NCBI RefSeq assembly: GCF_900603025.1
Contig: NZ_LR026975.1
Span: forward strand, 682,001 to 746,000
Direction of reading: 5' to 3'
Length of the DNA stretch: 64,000 nt
DNA from: Mycolicibacterium hassiacum DSM 44199
GTDB lineage: Bacteria > Actinomycetota > Actinomycetes > Mycobacteriales > Mycobacteriaceae
A model generated the notes under the pieces. It had not been told where the DNA came from. It searched no databases and was given only the letters and a program-made list of their open reading frames with translations. Position 1 is the first letter of the stretch. Every line of letters starts with the position of its first letter. A program made the translations under genes and the position numbers. Positions 37,197 through 44,930 of this stretch are shown in pieces.

Positions 37197-38579
37197 TCAG
37201 GGAGTCGGTGGGTTCAGTTGTGCACCAACCTTGGCGGCGGCAGTCCCGGGCGGGATGTCGGGTACTCCCGGATAGAGCGGGGTGCCGTCTGGCCCGTACC
37301 ACGGGGCCCCGTACGGCGGGCCGCCCGGATACGGGGGAGGCGGGCCGGGAGCAGGGCCGGGCATACAGGTGCCGATGTGCGGTGGCTCGGGGACCGCCCG
37401 CGTCACCGGGAAGAAGTCGACAGCGCAGGTCTGGGCGATGCCGGGGTTCGGCCGCCAGTCGATACCGCGACCCCATCCGGTGTTGGTGATCAGTTGGCGA
37501 ACCGGGAAGTTCTTCGCGACATCCGGGAGCGAGCCGCACCCCGGCTTGCCGCCGGGCCCGCCTTTGGCCGCCACGATCGGCAGATGGTCGGGGTACTTGT
37601 AGAGGTCGTCGCCGAACGCGATGCCGGCATCGAGATAGACCGTGCGGCCGTTTCCGCCGAACCACTCGTTGCCGGCGGTGTCGAGGAAGATCTTCGCGCC
37701 CTGGATCGTGCAGGTGTAGGACGGGTTGTATTTCAGCAGCAGCGCCGTCGTCGGCTCGAGCACGTTGATCGCTCCGGCGATGGTGTCCGTGTTGCCGGCG
37801 AGCACGGTGGTGCCGCTGTTGGCGAATCCCGCCACGTTCAGCAACAGTCGATCGAGGTCGTTCGACCGGTCGATGATGGTCTTGGCGGTGGTGGTCGCCG
37901 AGTCCAGGATATCGATGATGTCCCGGGCTGCATCGCTGTAGGAGTCGCTGAATCCTTTGAAGGAACGGATATCTGCGGTGATGGTGTCGACCCGTGAGTT
38001 GACCGCGCGCAGGACCTCGTTGGCGGCGGTGGTCGCCTCACCCATCCGCTGTCCCTTGCCGCGCACGCCGTCGGCCACGGCCGTCAGCACCGTGTTGAGC
38101 TTGGCGACATCGATCTGCTTGAGGATGCCCACCAGGCTGTCGAACACCGTGTTGACCTCGCTGGTGACATTGCGTGAGCGCAGCACCGCGCCGTTGCTGA
38201 TCGGCTCCGGGCTGGGATTGCGCGGATAGATGAGGTCCACGTACTTGGCGCCGAACACCGTCGTGGCCTTGATCTCGGCCTCGACGTTGGCGGGGATTCG
38301 GTGGCGCTGGTCGGGAAAGATCTCCAGCCGCAGAGTGGCGCTCTGCGCCCCACCGTCGATCCCGGCGACCCGGCCCACCTGGACACCGCGCATCTTGACC
38401 TTCGCACCCGACTCCATGACCAGTCCGGTGCGATCGGAGACCAGGGTGACCGGCACATAGTCGCGGAACGTTCCGGCGAAAGCGGCTGAGCACAGCCCGA
38501 CCATGCCTCCGATCACCGCGAAAAGTGCTACGGCCCAGCATAATGGGTGGATCTGCTCACTTAAGGGTGTGTTGCGCAT
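37197..38579 (-). CDS. mceA: Mce family protein MceA
   Basis: 460-residue Mce subunit. Membrane anchor at residues 12-35 (CWAVALFAVIGGMVGLCSAAF), MCE domain with LVSDRTGLVMESGAKVKMRG and IKATTVFGAKYVDLIYP, then the helical region (NTVLTAVADGVRGKGQRMGE). The C-terminal third contains the conserved MceA segment with Cys residues and a Pro/Gly/Tyr-rich tail. It follows yrbEB by 3 bases. Confidence 0.92.
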   Translation of the reverse strand: MRNTPLSEQIHPLCWAVALFAVIGGMVGLCSAAFAGTFRDYVPVTLVSDRTGLVMESGAKVKMRGVQVGRVAGIDGGAQSATLRLEIFPDQRHRIPANVEAEIKATTVFGAKYVDLIYPRNPSPEPISNGAVLRSRNVTSEVNTVFDSLVGILKQIDVAKLNTVLTAVADGVRGKGQRMGEATTAANEVLRAVNSRVDTITADIRSFKGFSDSYSDAARDIIDILDSATTTAKTIIDRSNDLDRLLLNVAGFANSGTTVLAGNTDTIAGAINVLEPTTALLLKYNPSYTCTIQGAKIFLDTAGNEWFGGNGRTVYLDAGIAFGDDLYKYPDHLPIVAAKGGPGGKPGCGSLPDVAKNFPVRQLITNTGWGRGIDWRPNPGIAQTCAVDFFPVTRAVPEPPHIGTCMPGPAPGPPPPYPGGPPYGAPWYGPDGTPLYPGVPDIPPGTAAAKVGAQLNPPTP

Positions 38580-38582
38580 GCA

Positions 38583-39437
38583 CTATCCCGAAAGATTGAA
38601 GTTGCCGGACTGGCCGTAGATGGCGAGCGAAATGAACAACACAACGAATACGGCGGCGATCATCGAGGTGCGGACCGCGCGTCCGACGGCCTCACCGACG
38701 CCCGCCGGCCCGCCGGTGGCGGTATAGCCGTAGTAGGTGTGTACCAGCATGATGACGACGGCCATCAACACTGCCTGTAGGAACGACCAGATGATGTCCT
38801 GCGGGTTGAGGAACGTGTTGAAGTAGTGGTCGTAGACACCGCTGGACTGACCGTAGAAGAAGGTGGTGCCGAACCTCGCCGCGAAGAATGCGCTGAGCAT
38901 CGCGATGCAGTACAGCGGTATCACCACGATCACCCCGGCCAGCACCCGGTTCGACGCGAGATAGGCGATCGAGCGGACACCGATAACCTCGAGCGCGTCG
39001 ATTTCCTCGTTTATCCGCATCGCGCCCAGCTGCGCCGTGGCGCCGGCACCGATGGTCGCCGCCAATGCGATTCCCGCGATAACCGGTGCGATGAGGCGAA
39101 CATTGAAGTACGCCGACGCAAACCCGGTGAGCGCCTCGACGCCGACGTTCGCGAATTGGTTGTAGCCCTGCACTGCGACGAGGGCCCCGGTCGACAATGT
39201 CAGGAAGCCGACGATGACAACGGTTCCGCCGATAATCGCCAGCGCACCGGTGCCGAGGCTCATCTGGGCGATGAGCCGGATCAGTTCGGTGTGGTAGTGC
39301 ACCAGCGCATCGCGGGTCGACGCGATCGTCTGGAAGTAGAACCGGGCCTGCACGCCTGTGCGTTCCAGTCCCTCGACGCGTTCGGTGAACACACGGCGCA
39401 GGCGCGGGTGAATCTGGCTCGGAGCGCCGGAGATCAT
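38583..39437 (-). CDS. yrbEB: YrbEB permease (MlaE family)
   Basis: 284-residue integral membrane permease of the MlaE family. Hydrophobic spans are near residues 62-88, 110-130, 158-180, 205-225 and 255-278. The family loop appears as AQLGAMRINEEIDALEVIGV, where the EEIDAL sequence contacts the MceG/Mkl ATPase in homologues. The ATG overlaps the yrbEA stop by 4 bases. The ATPase itself is not in this window; in mycobacteria one Mkl usually serves all Mce systems. Confidence 0.92.
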   Translation of the reverse strand: MISGAPSQIHPRLRRVFTERVEGLERTGVQARFYFQTIASTRDALVHYHTELIRLIAQMSLGTGALAIIGGTVVIVGFLTLSTGALVAVQGYNQFANVGVEALTGFASAYFNVRLIAPVIAGIALAATIGAGATAQLGAMRINEEIDALEVIGVRSIAYLASNRVLAGVIVVIPLYCIAMLSAFFAARFGTTFFYGQSSGVYDHYFNTFLNPQDIIWSFLQAVLMAVVIMLVHTYYGYTATGGPAGVGEAVGRAVRTSMIAAVFVVLFISLAIYGQSGNFNLSG

Positions 39438-40294
39438 AGCGTCGCCTCCACCCCCACCGCGGTCGCGATGATGTTGATCGCGAACAGTGCTATGAAGGTG
39501 AACACCACGGTCTCGTTGACCGCATTGCCAACACCGGCGGGGCCCCCACCGACGGAAATGCCCTTGTAGCAGGCGATCAGGCCGGCCGCCAACCCGAACA
39601 GCGTTGACTTGATCAGCGAGATGACCACGTCGTCGGCGCCGGTGATCACCGTCAGCCCGGCGACGAAAGACCCCGGGGTGACGTGCTGTACGAACACTGC
39701 GAAGGCGAAGCTTCCGACCAGACCCACCAGGATGACGACCGACGACAACAGTGTCGCGACCACGGTCGCGGCCAGCACGCGGGGAGCGACCAGCGATTGC
39801 ACCGGATTGATGCCCATCACCCGCAGTGCGTCGAGCTCTTCTCGAATGGTGCGGGCACCCAAATCGGCGCACATCGCGGTGGCGCCGGCACCCGACACCA
39901 CCAGCACGGTCACCACCGGGCCGATCTGGGTGACCGTTCCGTACGCCGCACCGGTGCCGGAGAAGTCTGCCGCACCGAACTCCACCAACAGGATGTTGAA
40001 GGTGAACACCATCAACACCGTGAACGGGATGGCCAACATCAAGGTCGGCAACATCGATACCCGGGCTACAAACCACGCCTGCAGCAGGAACTCTCGCCAT
40101 GCGAACGGGCGGCGGGGCATAAGCACCAGCACGTCGAGTGTCATCGCGAAGAAGCCGCCGAGGGCGTTGAAAGGCCTGCCGATCGGTGTCTGCGCGGCAT
40201 GGTCAAGGTAAGTACGAAAAGAATTGCCGGACACTATGGTCCGGCCTGTGGTCGCAAGTACAGTTGCGAGCGGGCGACCCGACTTGGCCGTCAC
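39434..40294 (-). CDS. yrbEA: YrbEA permease (MlaE family)
   Basis: 286-residue first permease subunit of the Mce transporter. Hydrophobic spans start with AWFVARVSMLPTLMLAIPFT, and the loop ADLGARTIREELDALRVMGI is the family signature. The GTG start at 40294 (VTAKSGRPLATVLA) is chosen because GGGAGGCGA lies about 8 bases upstream; a TTG farther up at 40366 is possible. This is the first gene of an eight-gene operon running to 30908 with overlaps or gaps of at most 19 bases. Operator-like site D lies 252 bases upstream. Confidence 0.88.
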   Translation of the reverse strand: MTAKSGRPLATVLATTGRTIVSGNSFRTYLDHAAQTPIGRPFNALGGFFAMTLDVLVLMPRRPFAWREFLLQAWFVARVSMLPTLMLAIPFTVLMVFTFNILLVEFGAADFSGTGAAYGTVTQIGPVVTVLVVSGAGATAMCADLGARTIREELDALRVMGINPVQSLVAPRVLAATVVATLLSSVVILVGLVGSFAFAVFVQHVTPGSFVAGLTVITGADDVVISLIKSTLFGLAAGLIACYKGISVGGGPAGVGNAVNETVVFTFIALFAINIIATAVGVEATL

Positions 40295-40861
40295 GGCGTC
40301 TCGCCTCCCGCCTTGGTCGCGGTGTTGGAGCTCGGCCCGGGGGTGTCCGACAGCCGGCCTGGGCAATGTCTGTCTTCGGTCAAAGGTCCTAGTAGGCGTC
40401 GCAGGCCCCTGATGAAATCACCCATCTGACTCCACTTCCAAGCGCAAGCAGGTGTCCCGCGGTCCGGTCCACGTGTCGGCGGGCGGCGGGCTAGCTACAA
40501 CGCGGGTGGACGGCGTTGTGACCCACGCCACCGAGTCGGAGTAAACCTTACACATGTAGGTAAATGTGGTCAATCGTCATGCGCGCATTGATGAACGGGT
40601 AAAGCTATTGGGCAGGTTAGGTGCCCTGTAGGGCCCGCATCGCCCACCCGGCGAGCGTGCTTGCGGGTCGCTAAACCGTTTGTCTTTAGATTTGCGACGC
40701 CTTCCAGGAGGTACGTGGAGTCCGGACGCGGAGTGATCGTCGGGTATTCGAGGGCTGCTGAATTCGAGTTGCCTCCGAAGCCGAGCTACTTCACCCGGCG
40801 GACCCAGCTTCACCACCGCGCAGCGGGCGGCGCGGGCCGGGCTCTGCGGATTGCAGGCGTC
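40295..40861. other. Upstream region of the mce operon, no gene supported
   Basis: 567 bases. It contains site D (40546-40560), an AT-rich patch at 40540-40610 that is the likely promoter, and otherwise nothing recognisable. A minus-strand frame at 40577-40816 shows no domain, ribosome site or composition that would support a gene. Confidence 0.5.
40546..40560. promoter_or_regulatory. Putative shared operator, site D (mce operon)
   Basis: CCTTACACATGTAGG within TAAACCTTACACATGTAGGT. ACCTTACA and TGTAGGT form an inverted repeat with one extra base. It agrees with site B over nearly the whole 20 bases except the central 5. Distance to the yrbEA start is about 250 bases, which implies a long 5' leader if this is the promoter. 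Confidence 0.55.
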
Positions 40862-41160
40862 CTAGTTGTACTCGGTCATGAGGTTGGTTGCAGGTGGGTG
40901 ATGGGTGGTTGGCCCGCGAGTGCGCTGTGGCGTCGTTGAGTGTTGTCGTTGAGTGTTGTAGTAGGTGAGCCAGCTGGCAAGGACTTGGGTGCGTTTGGCC
41001 TGTAGCGAGATGCTGCCCGACGAGAAAGGCCCGACCTGCCGGTCGCGTTCGTAGCGCACCGCGGTGGTCTTGCCGGCTTCAATGGGCAGGCCGGTGATCG
41101 GGCGCAGTGGCGCAGATGCGGCAGGTTGCGCCGGCGCAGGATCCGCCCGATCGTGCGGGC
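40862..41160 (-). pseudogene. Degraded IS481-type transposase remnant
   Basis: Minus-strand fragments in two frames resemble an IS481-family transposase: a helix-turn-helix portion (VSARTIGRILRRRNLPHL), the linker TTAVRYERDR, then directly the C-terminal end WLTYYNTQRQHS and PITHLQPTSNLMTEYN. The catalytic DDE core that should lie between is missing and the frame is broken. This is a dead, internally deleted copy. Confidence 0.65.
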
Positions 41161-41226
41161 TGAGACCCCCGGCTCAGCGCGGTGTCGGCCAGCCAGTCCT
41201 GGCCGACAAGCCACACCCCACCCGGG

Positions 41227-41281
41227 GGTTCACCCATCTTCAAACCACCACGCCCGCGACCGACCTCATGATCGAGTACAG
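41227..41281 (+). pseudogene. Second, inverted IS481 C-terminal fragment
   Basis: On the plus strand the frame reads GFTHLQTTTPATDLMIEYSS, the same C-terminal sequence as the minus-strand remnant at 40862 (THLQPTS..NLMTEYN). Two inverted ends of the same insertion sequence type therefore lie within 420 bases. No other part of this copy remains. The following 160 bases up to the terminator hold nothing recognisable. Confidence 0.5.
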
Positions 41282-41439
41282 CTCGCCAGGCCTCGTCGTC
41301 AGCGACACCGCAAGTGAGGCGGACAGCTGCGTGCAGGTGGTCGATCGCGTCGGCGGACAGCCCGTCTGGCGACGGCTCCCACTCCGAGTATCGCTAGGCG
41401 GGATGGTCGCAGCGGCGTTGTTCGTCCGGAGAAAACGAA

Positions 41440-41469
41440 GACGGCCCCCTCGTCGGCGAGGGAGCCGTC
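41440..41469 (-). terminator. Rho-independent terminator of the iron-box gene
   Basis: Stem GACGGC-C-CCCTCG / CGAGGG-A-GCCGTC (13 bp, one mismatch) with loop TCGG, 20 bases beyond the stop codon at 41489. Read on the minus strand it is followed by TTCGTTTTC, a T-rich tail. Confidence 0.7.
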
Positions 41470-41488
41470 GACGGTTCAGCGGTGACGA

Positions 41489-43108
41489 CTAGCTCGAGCC
41501 GTCGCCCGAACCACTGTCACCAGAGGTGCCGCCGCCCGGGTTGCTGCCGTCACCGGCGCGGGCCGCACCGCTGCCGGCACCATCGGCACCATCGGTGCCG
41601 GCGATGCGGTCGGCCTTCGGGCCGGTGGAGTTCGACGAGGGGCCGCTGCTCGGCTTGGTCTGACCGGGCCGGAACTTGTTGCCCAGCTTCAGCTTCGGGC
41701 CGCCGGAGAACTTGCCGCCGAACTTGTGGCCAGCCCGCTTGGTAGCGGGCTTCTGCTGGTCGGTCTCGTTGCCGCCGGTCGCAGCCTGGCTTCCAGCGCC
41801 CTCGGTGCTCCCGTTGCCCTCAGCACCCTTAGTGCCCTCAGCACCCTTAGTGTTCTCAGCACCCTCGGTGCCCTGGGTGCCCTCGCTGCCCGGGGTGTTC
41901 TCGGCGGTCGTGGGCCCGGGCCCGGGAGTGTTCTCCTGGGACGGCGTGGTCGCCCCGGGGGCGCCCTCCGGGTTCTTCGCACCCTCGTTGTTGGAGGCCG
42001 CCACGACGATGGCGTTGTCGCCGCCATTGCCGCCGAGCAGGCCGGCGGTGTCGTTAGCGGCGGGCGGAGTGACGACACCGTCGGTCGCCGGGGCCGAGAA
42101 CGCCGAGAAGGCGCCGGTCGCGGTGGCCTCGAGCGGGCTCAACCCCCGGGCCAGCGCCGAGGGCAGGGTGACCAGGAAGTAACCCGCCAGACCGCTACCG
42201 CTGAGACCGCTACCGCTGAGCAGGCCCTGCCACGGGCCGGTCGCGAAACCCGGGGTGTAGCCGTTGATCAGGGCGTTCCCCAGCTTGCCGGGCAGGGTGA
42301 TCAGCTCGTTGACGGCGGTCTCGGTCTCGCCGGCCTGGACCGCCCCGCGGATCGCGTCGAGACCCTCGGTCAGCTGGGCGATCGCGGTGAGCGGCGGTTC
42401 CATGAACGCCTTGGTGACCAGCGTCACCTGACGCCGGACCAACACTTCCTGCGCGAAGTTCGCCAGGATGTCGGTCCCCGGAATCTCGGCGACGAGCTCG
42501 GCGAGCGGACGCATCAACTGCAGGTACGGCCCGGCCGGGCGCTCCAGGAAATCGACCAGGAACCAGATGTCGAGTTCGCTGAACGCCTCGACGAACTGGC
42601 CCTCGCGCAGGAAGTTGACCGTGTTCTGCAGCACGGTCGGCAGCTTTTCGAGGGCTGCGCGCAGGCTCTCCTGGGAGGCGGCCGGCGCGTCACGGAACCG
42701 GTCGCCGTATTCTGCCTGGAATTCCTGCAGCGCCTGCAGCAGCGGCGCGGGATTCGAGACGTTCCGCACGACCACATCGACCAGCTCGGCGTACAGGCCC
42801 GGGTTCAACACGGCCTGCGCCAGAGCGAAATACGAAGTCACCGCACCGCTGCCGAGCGCGCCGATATTGGTGAACGCATTGGAGGCGGTGTCCACCCACG
42901 GCACCAGCGGGTTGGCCAGTGCGGTCATCTTCAACGCCCGCTCCTGGACCTCCGTCAGCGACGGGGCTGCGGGCGCGACCGGGGTGATCGCGAGGACGCC
43001 GGCGGTGGCCGCCGCCGCACCTGCGGCGAGGGCCTTCTTCCGGCGGCCCGGCTCTGTTGCCGGTGGCCCGACAGAGGCTGCCGGGTCGGCTTGTAGCGCT
43101 AGTTGCAC
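41489..43108 (-). CDS. Exported low-complexity protein under tandem iron boxes
   Basis: 539-residue protein. A basic RRKK followed by ALAAGAAAATAGVLAITPVAPAAP (residues 22-49) is a signal peptide, so the product is exported. Residues 50-340 are helical and hydrophobic in places (LVPWVDTASNAFTNIGALG, FVEAFSELDIWFLVDFLE) and resemble helical domains of mycobacterial secreted proteins. Residues about 350-540 are low complexity: Asn/Glu/Gly/Thr repeats such as EGTKGAEGN, then a basic HKFGGKFSGGPKLKLGNKF block, then a Ser/Gly/Asp end. The GTG at 43108 has AGGAG 5-6 bases upstream and is preferred to the GTG at 43132. Two IdeR-like boxes lie 53-96 bases upstream, suggesting expression under low iron. 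Function unknown. Confidence 0.75.
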   Translation of the reverse strand: MQLALQADPAASVGPPATEPGRRKKALAAGAAAATAGVLAITPVAPAAPSLTEVQERALKMTALANPLVPWVDTASNAFTNIGALGSGAVTSYFALAQAVLNPGLYAELVDVVVRNVSNPAPLLQALQEFQAEYGDRFRDAPAASQESLRAALEKLPTVLQNTVNFLREGQFVEAFSELDIWFLVDFLERPAGPYLQLMRPLAELVAEIPGTDILANFAQEVLVRRQVTLVTKAFMEPPLTAIAQLTEGLDAIRGAVQAGETETAVNELITLPGKLGNALINGYTPGFATGPWQGLLSGSGLSGSGLAGYFLVTLPSALARGLSPLEATATGAFSAFSAPATDGVVTPPAANDTAGLLGGNGGDNAIVVAASNNEGAKNPEGAPGATTPSQENTPGPGPTTAENTPGSEGTQGTEGAENTKGAEGTKGAEGNGSTEGAGSQAATGGNETDQQKPATKRAGHKFGGKFSGGPKLKLGNKFRPGQTKPSSGPSSNSTGPKADRIAGTDGADGAGSGAARAGDGSNPGGGTSGDSGSGDGSS

Positions 43109-43160
43109 TTTTTCTCCTGACAGTGATGCCACTCAGTGATGCCTTAACGGCGCCTGAAGA

Positions 43161-43204
43161 TTAGCTGAGGCTAAGCTAAAAAACAATAGGTTCGCCTAAC
43201 CGAA
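43161..43204 (-). promoter_or_regulatory. Two tandem IdeR (iron box)-like sites
   Basis: Box 1 (43161-43179) TTAGCTGAGGCTAAGCTAA matches the mycobacterial iron box TTAGGTTAGGCTAACCTAA at 16 of 19 positions; box 2 (43186-43204) ATAGGTTCGCCTAACCGAA matches at 15 of 19. Start-to-start spacing is 25 bases. They precede the exported protein gene at 43108. Paired boxes are known at strongly IdeR-controlled genes. Confidence 0.7.
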
Positions 43205-43367
43205 CGAACCCGTGAGCCGACGTCCATGCGCGATGTCCGGCCGGAGAACCTGCAGGTCGGTCTGCATGCGGCGGTTGCGCACGCACACAACCCGCGTTGC
43301 GAGTCGGACCATACATTGACTTACGGAATATGCGGGGGCTACGTCCGCCGAGTGGCGGATACTCCTG

Positions 43368-43382
43368 CTATACGGCGTATAG
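43368..43382. promoter_or_regulatory. Perfect palindrome upstream of the thioesterase gene
   Basis: CTATAC-GGC-GTATAG, a perfect 6+3+6 inverted repeat, ends 35 bases before the thioesterase start at 43418. It contains -10-like TATAC sequences, so a bound repressor would block the promoter. The regulator is not known. Confidence 0.5.
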
Positions 43383-43417
43383 TTACGGCTGGATCGTCAA
43401 CCGACAGGAACTCGCAG

Positions 43418-43957
43418 ATGACACAGCAGCCAGCCAGCGACCGTCTGGCGTGGATCGGCAACGACTCCGTGGCCCAGCCGCTCACCGATACCGGTGTGGT
43501 GATGTGTGGCGCCTGCACCGCGCAGCGGCGCTGCCGCCTCGGGGTGCAGCGCGAGCGGCTCGACGGTGAGGTGGCCCTGTTCGACCTGCACTGTCCGCGT
43601 GATCACGAGGGCGGACCCAACGTCGCGCACGGCGGTTGGACCGCCTCGGTGATGGATGAGATGCTCGGTCACGTTCCGCTGCTGCACCGCCAGATGACCG
43701 TGACCGCGACGCTGACCGTCAACTTCGTCAAACCCGTTCCGGTGGAACGCCGGCTGCGGGCGCGGGCCTGGGTCGACAGGGTCGAGGGTTCGAAGTGGTT
43801 CGTGTCGGGGGAGTTGCTGCTGCCGCCGAGCGACGCCGTGCTGGCCACCGCGACCGGGATCTGGGTGGCGCGCGACCCGTCGCATTTCGCCCGCCACGAG
43901 AAGTGGCTTGCCGAACAGGGTTCGGTCCCGACCGACTCGGCCGGCGACGCCGGCTGA
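43418..43957 (+). CDS. PaaI-type thioesterase (hotdog fold)
   Basis: 179-residue protein with a hotdog-fold thioesterase domain: HGGWTASVMDEMLGHV (active-site region, near residue 73), then TATLTVNFVKPVPVERRLRAR. These enzymes hydrolyse acyl- or aryl-CoA thioesters. The N-terminal 50 residues carry CGACTAQRRCRLGV, a four-residue-spaced Cys pair with a third Cys that could bind metal, which is unusual. The ATG at 43418 with CAGGAA upstream is used rather than an in-frame start at 43226 that would include the palindrome. Confidence 0.78.
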   Translation: MTQQPASDRLAWIGNDSVAQPLTDTGVVMCGACTAQRRCRLGVQRERLDGEVALFDLHCPRDHEGGPNVAHGGWTASVMDEMLGHVPLLHRQMTVTATLTVNFVKPVPVERRLRARAWVDRVEGSKWFVSGELLLPPSDAVLATATGIWVARDPSHFARHEKWLAEQGSVPTDSAGDAG

Positions 43958-43964
43958 GCCGCGG

Positions 43965-44729
43965 TCAGGTGATCGTCACCCCGCCGTCGACGATGATGGT
44001 CTGCCCGGTGACGTAACCGCCGGCCGGCGAGGTCAGCCACACCAGGGTGGCGGCGAGCTCGGTGGGATCGCCCTTGCGCTGCAGCACCGTACGGCTGGCG
44101 ATGGTCTGCTCCAGGTAACCCGGCTTGTACTGGTCGGTCATCTCCGATTCGAAGAAGCCGGGCGCGATCGCGTTGACCCGGATGCCTTTCCGGGATCCCC
44201 ACTGCTGGGCCAGATCTCGGGTCAACCCGATGACGGCCGCCTTGCTGGCGCTGTAGGCCGCCTGCGGCAGACCCGCGGTGGTGATCCCGAGGATGCTGGC
44301 GATGTTGACGATCGAGCTGCCCGGCTGCATGACGCGCGCACACGCCTGTGCGGCCCAGTACGACCCGTTCAGGTTGACATCGATGACCTGCCGGAACTCC
44401 TCAGGGGTCTCCCGGGTGGCCGGTACCGCGGTGCCCACCCCGGCGTTGTTGACCAGCACATCGACGCGCCCGAACTCGTTCATCGCCGCGTCGACCAGGG
44501 CCGTGCACTGCTCCGGGTCGACCACATCGGTCTGCACGGTCAGCGCCCGCCGCCCCGCCTTGCGGACCAGTTCGGCTGTGGCGCCGAGTTTCTCGACACG
44601 GCGGGCCGCCAACACCACATCGGCGCCGGCCTGCGCGCAGGCTTCGGCGAAGGACACGCCGAGGCCCGACGAGGCGCCGGTGACGATGACCACCTTGTCG
44701 TCCAGCCGAAACTTGTCCAGAACCGTCAT
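43965..44729 (-). CDS. Short-chain dehydrogenase/reductase
   Basis: 254-residue classical SDR. Cofactor motif VTGASSGLGVSFA, NNAG in VLVNNAGVGT, catalytic Ser in NIASILGITTAG, and Tyr/Lys in YSASKAAV. A(R)R after beta-2 (LAARRVEKL) favours NADPH. Ends in the family's DGG motif (IIVDGGVTIT). Convergent with the thioesterase, 7 bases between stops; divergent from the PucR-type regulator. Confidence 0.87.
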   Translation of the reverse strand: MTVLDKFRLDDKVVIVTGASSGLGVSFAEACAQAGADVVLAARRVEKLGATAELVRKAGRRALTVQTDVVDPEQCTALVDAAMNEFGRVDVLVNNAGVGTAVPATRETPEEFRQVIDVNLNGSYWAAQACARVMQPGSSIVNIASILGITTAGLPQAAYSASKAAVIGLTRDLAQQWGSRKGIRVNAIAPGFFESEMTDQYKPGYLEQTIASRTVLQRKGDPTELAATLVWLTSPAGGYVTGQTIIVDGGVTIT

Positions 44730-44930
44730 GGGCGACGCAACTCCTATCTGGTCGGCACATCGGGCCAGCCCAGCGTAGGACCCGCCGACCACCACGGTGG
44801 CGGCCGGGGTCGGCGAGCCGGGATGTTCCGGCCGTCCGGGGCGGCCCGGATGGGGGAGGATTGGGCACGAACCCCGCCACCGGACGTCCATGCTGCTCGG
44901 TGCGCGGTCGAGAACGCGGTAGGAGAGCCT

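Noticed and set aside
40577..40816. A 79-codon minus-strand frame upstream of yrbEA
   Set aside because: No start signal or domain, and it lies in the probable leader/promoter region.
43176..43190. A fifth possible copy of the CCTTA-N6-TAGG motif
   Set aside because: The sequence matches site A at 11 of 15 positions, but it is better explained by the two overlapping iron boxes and lies outside the catabolic cluster.
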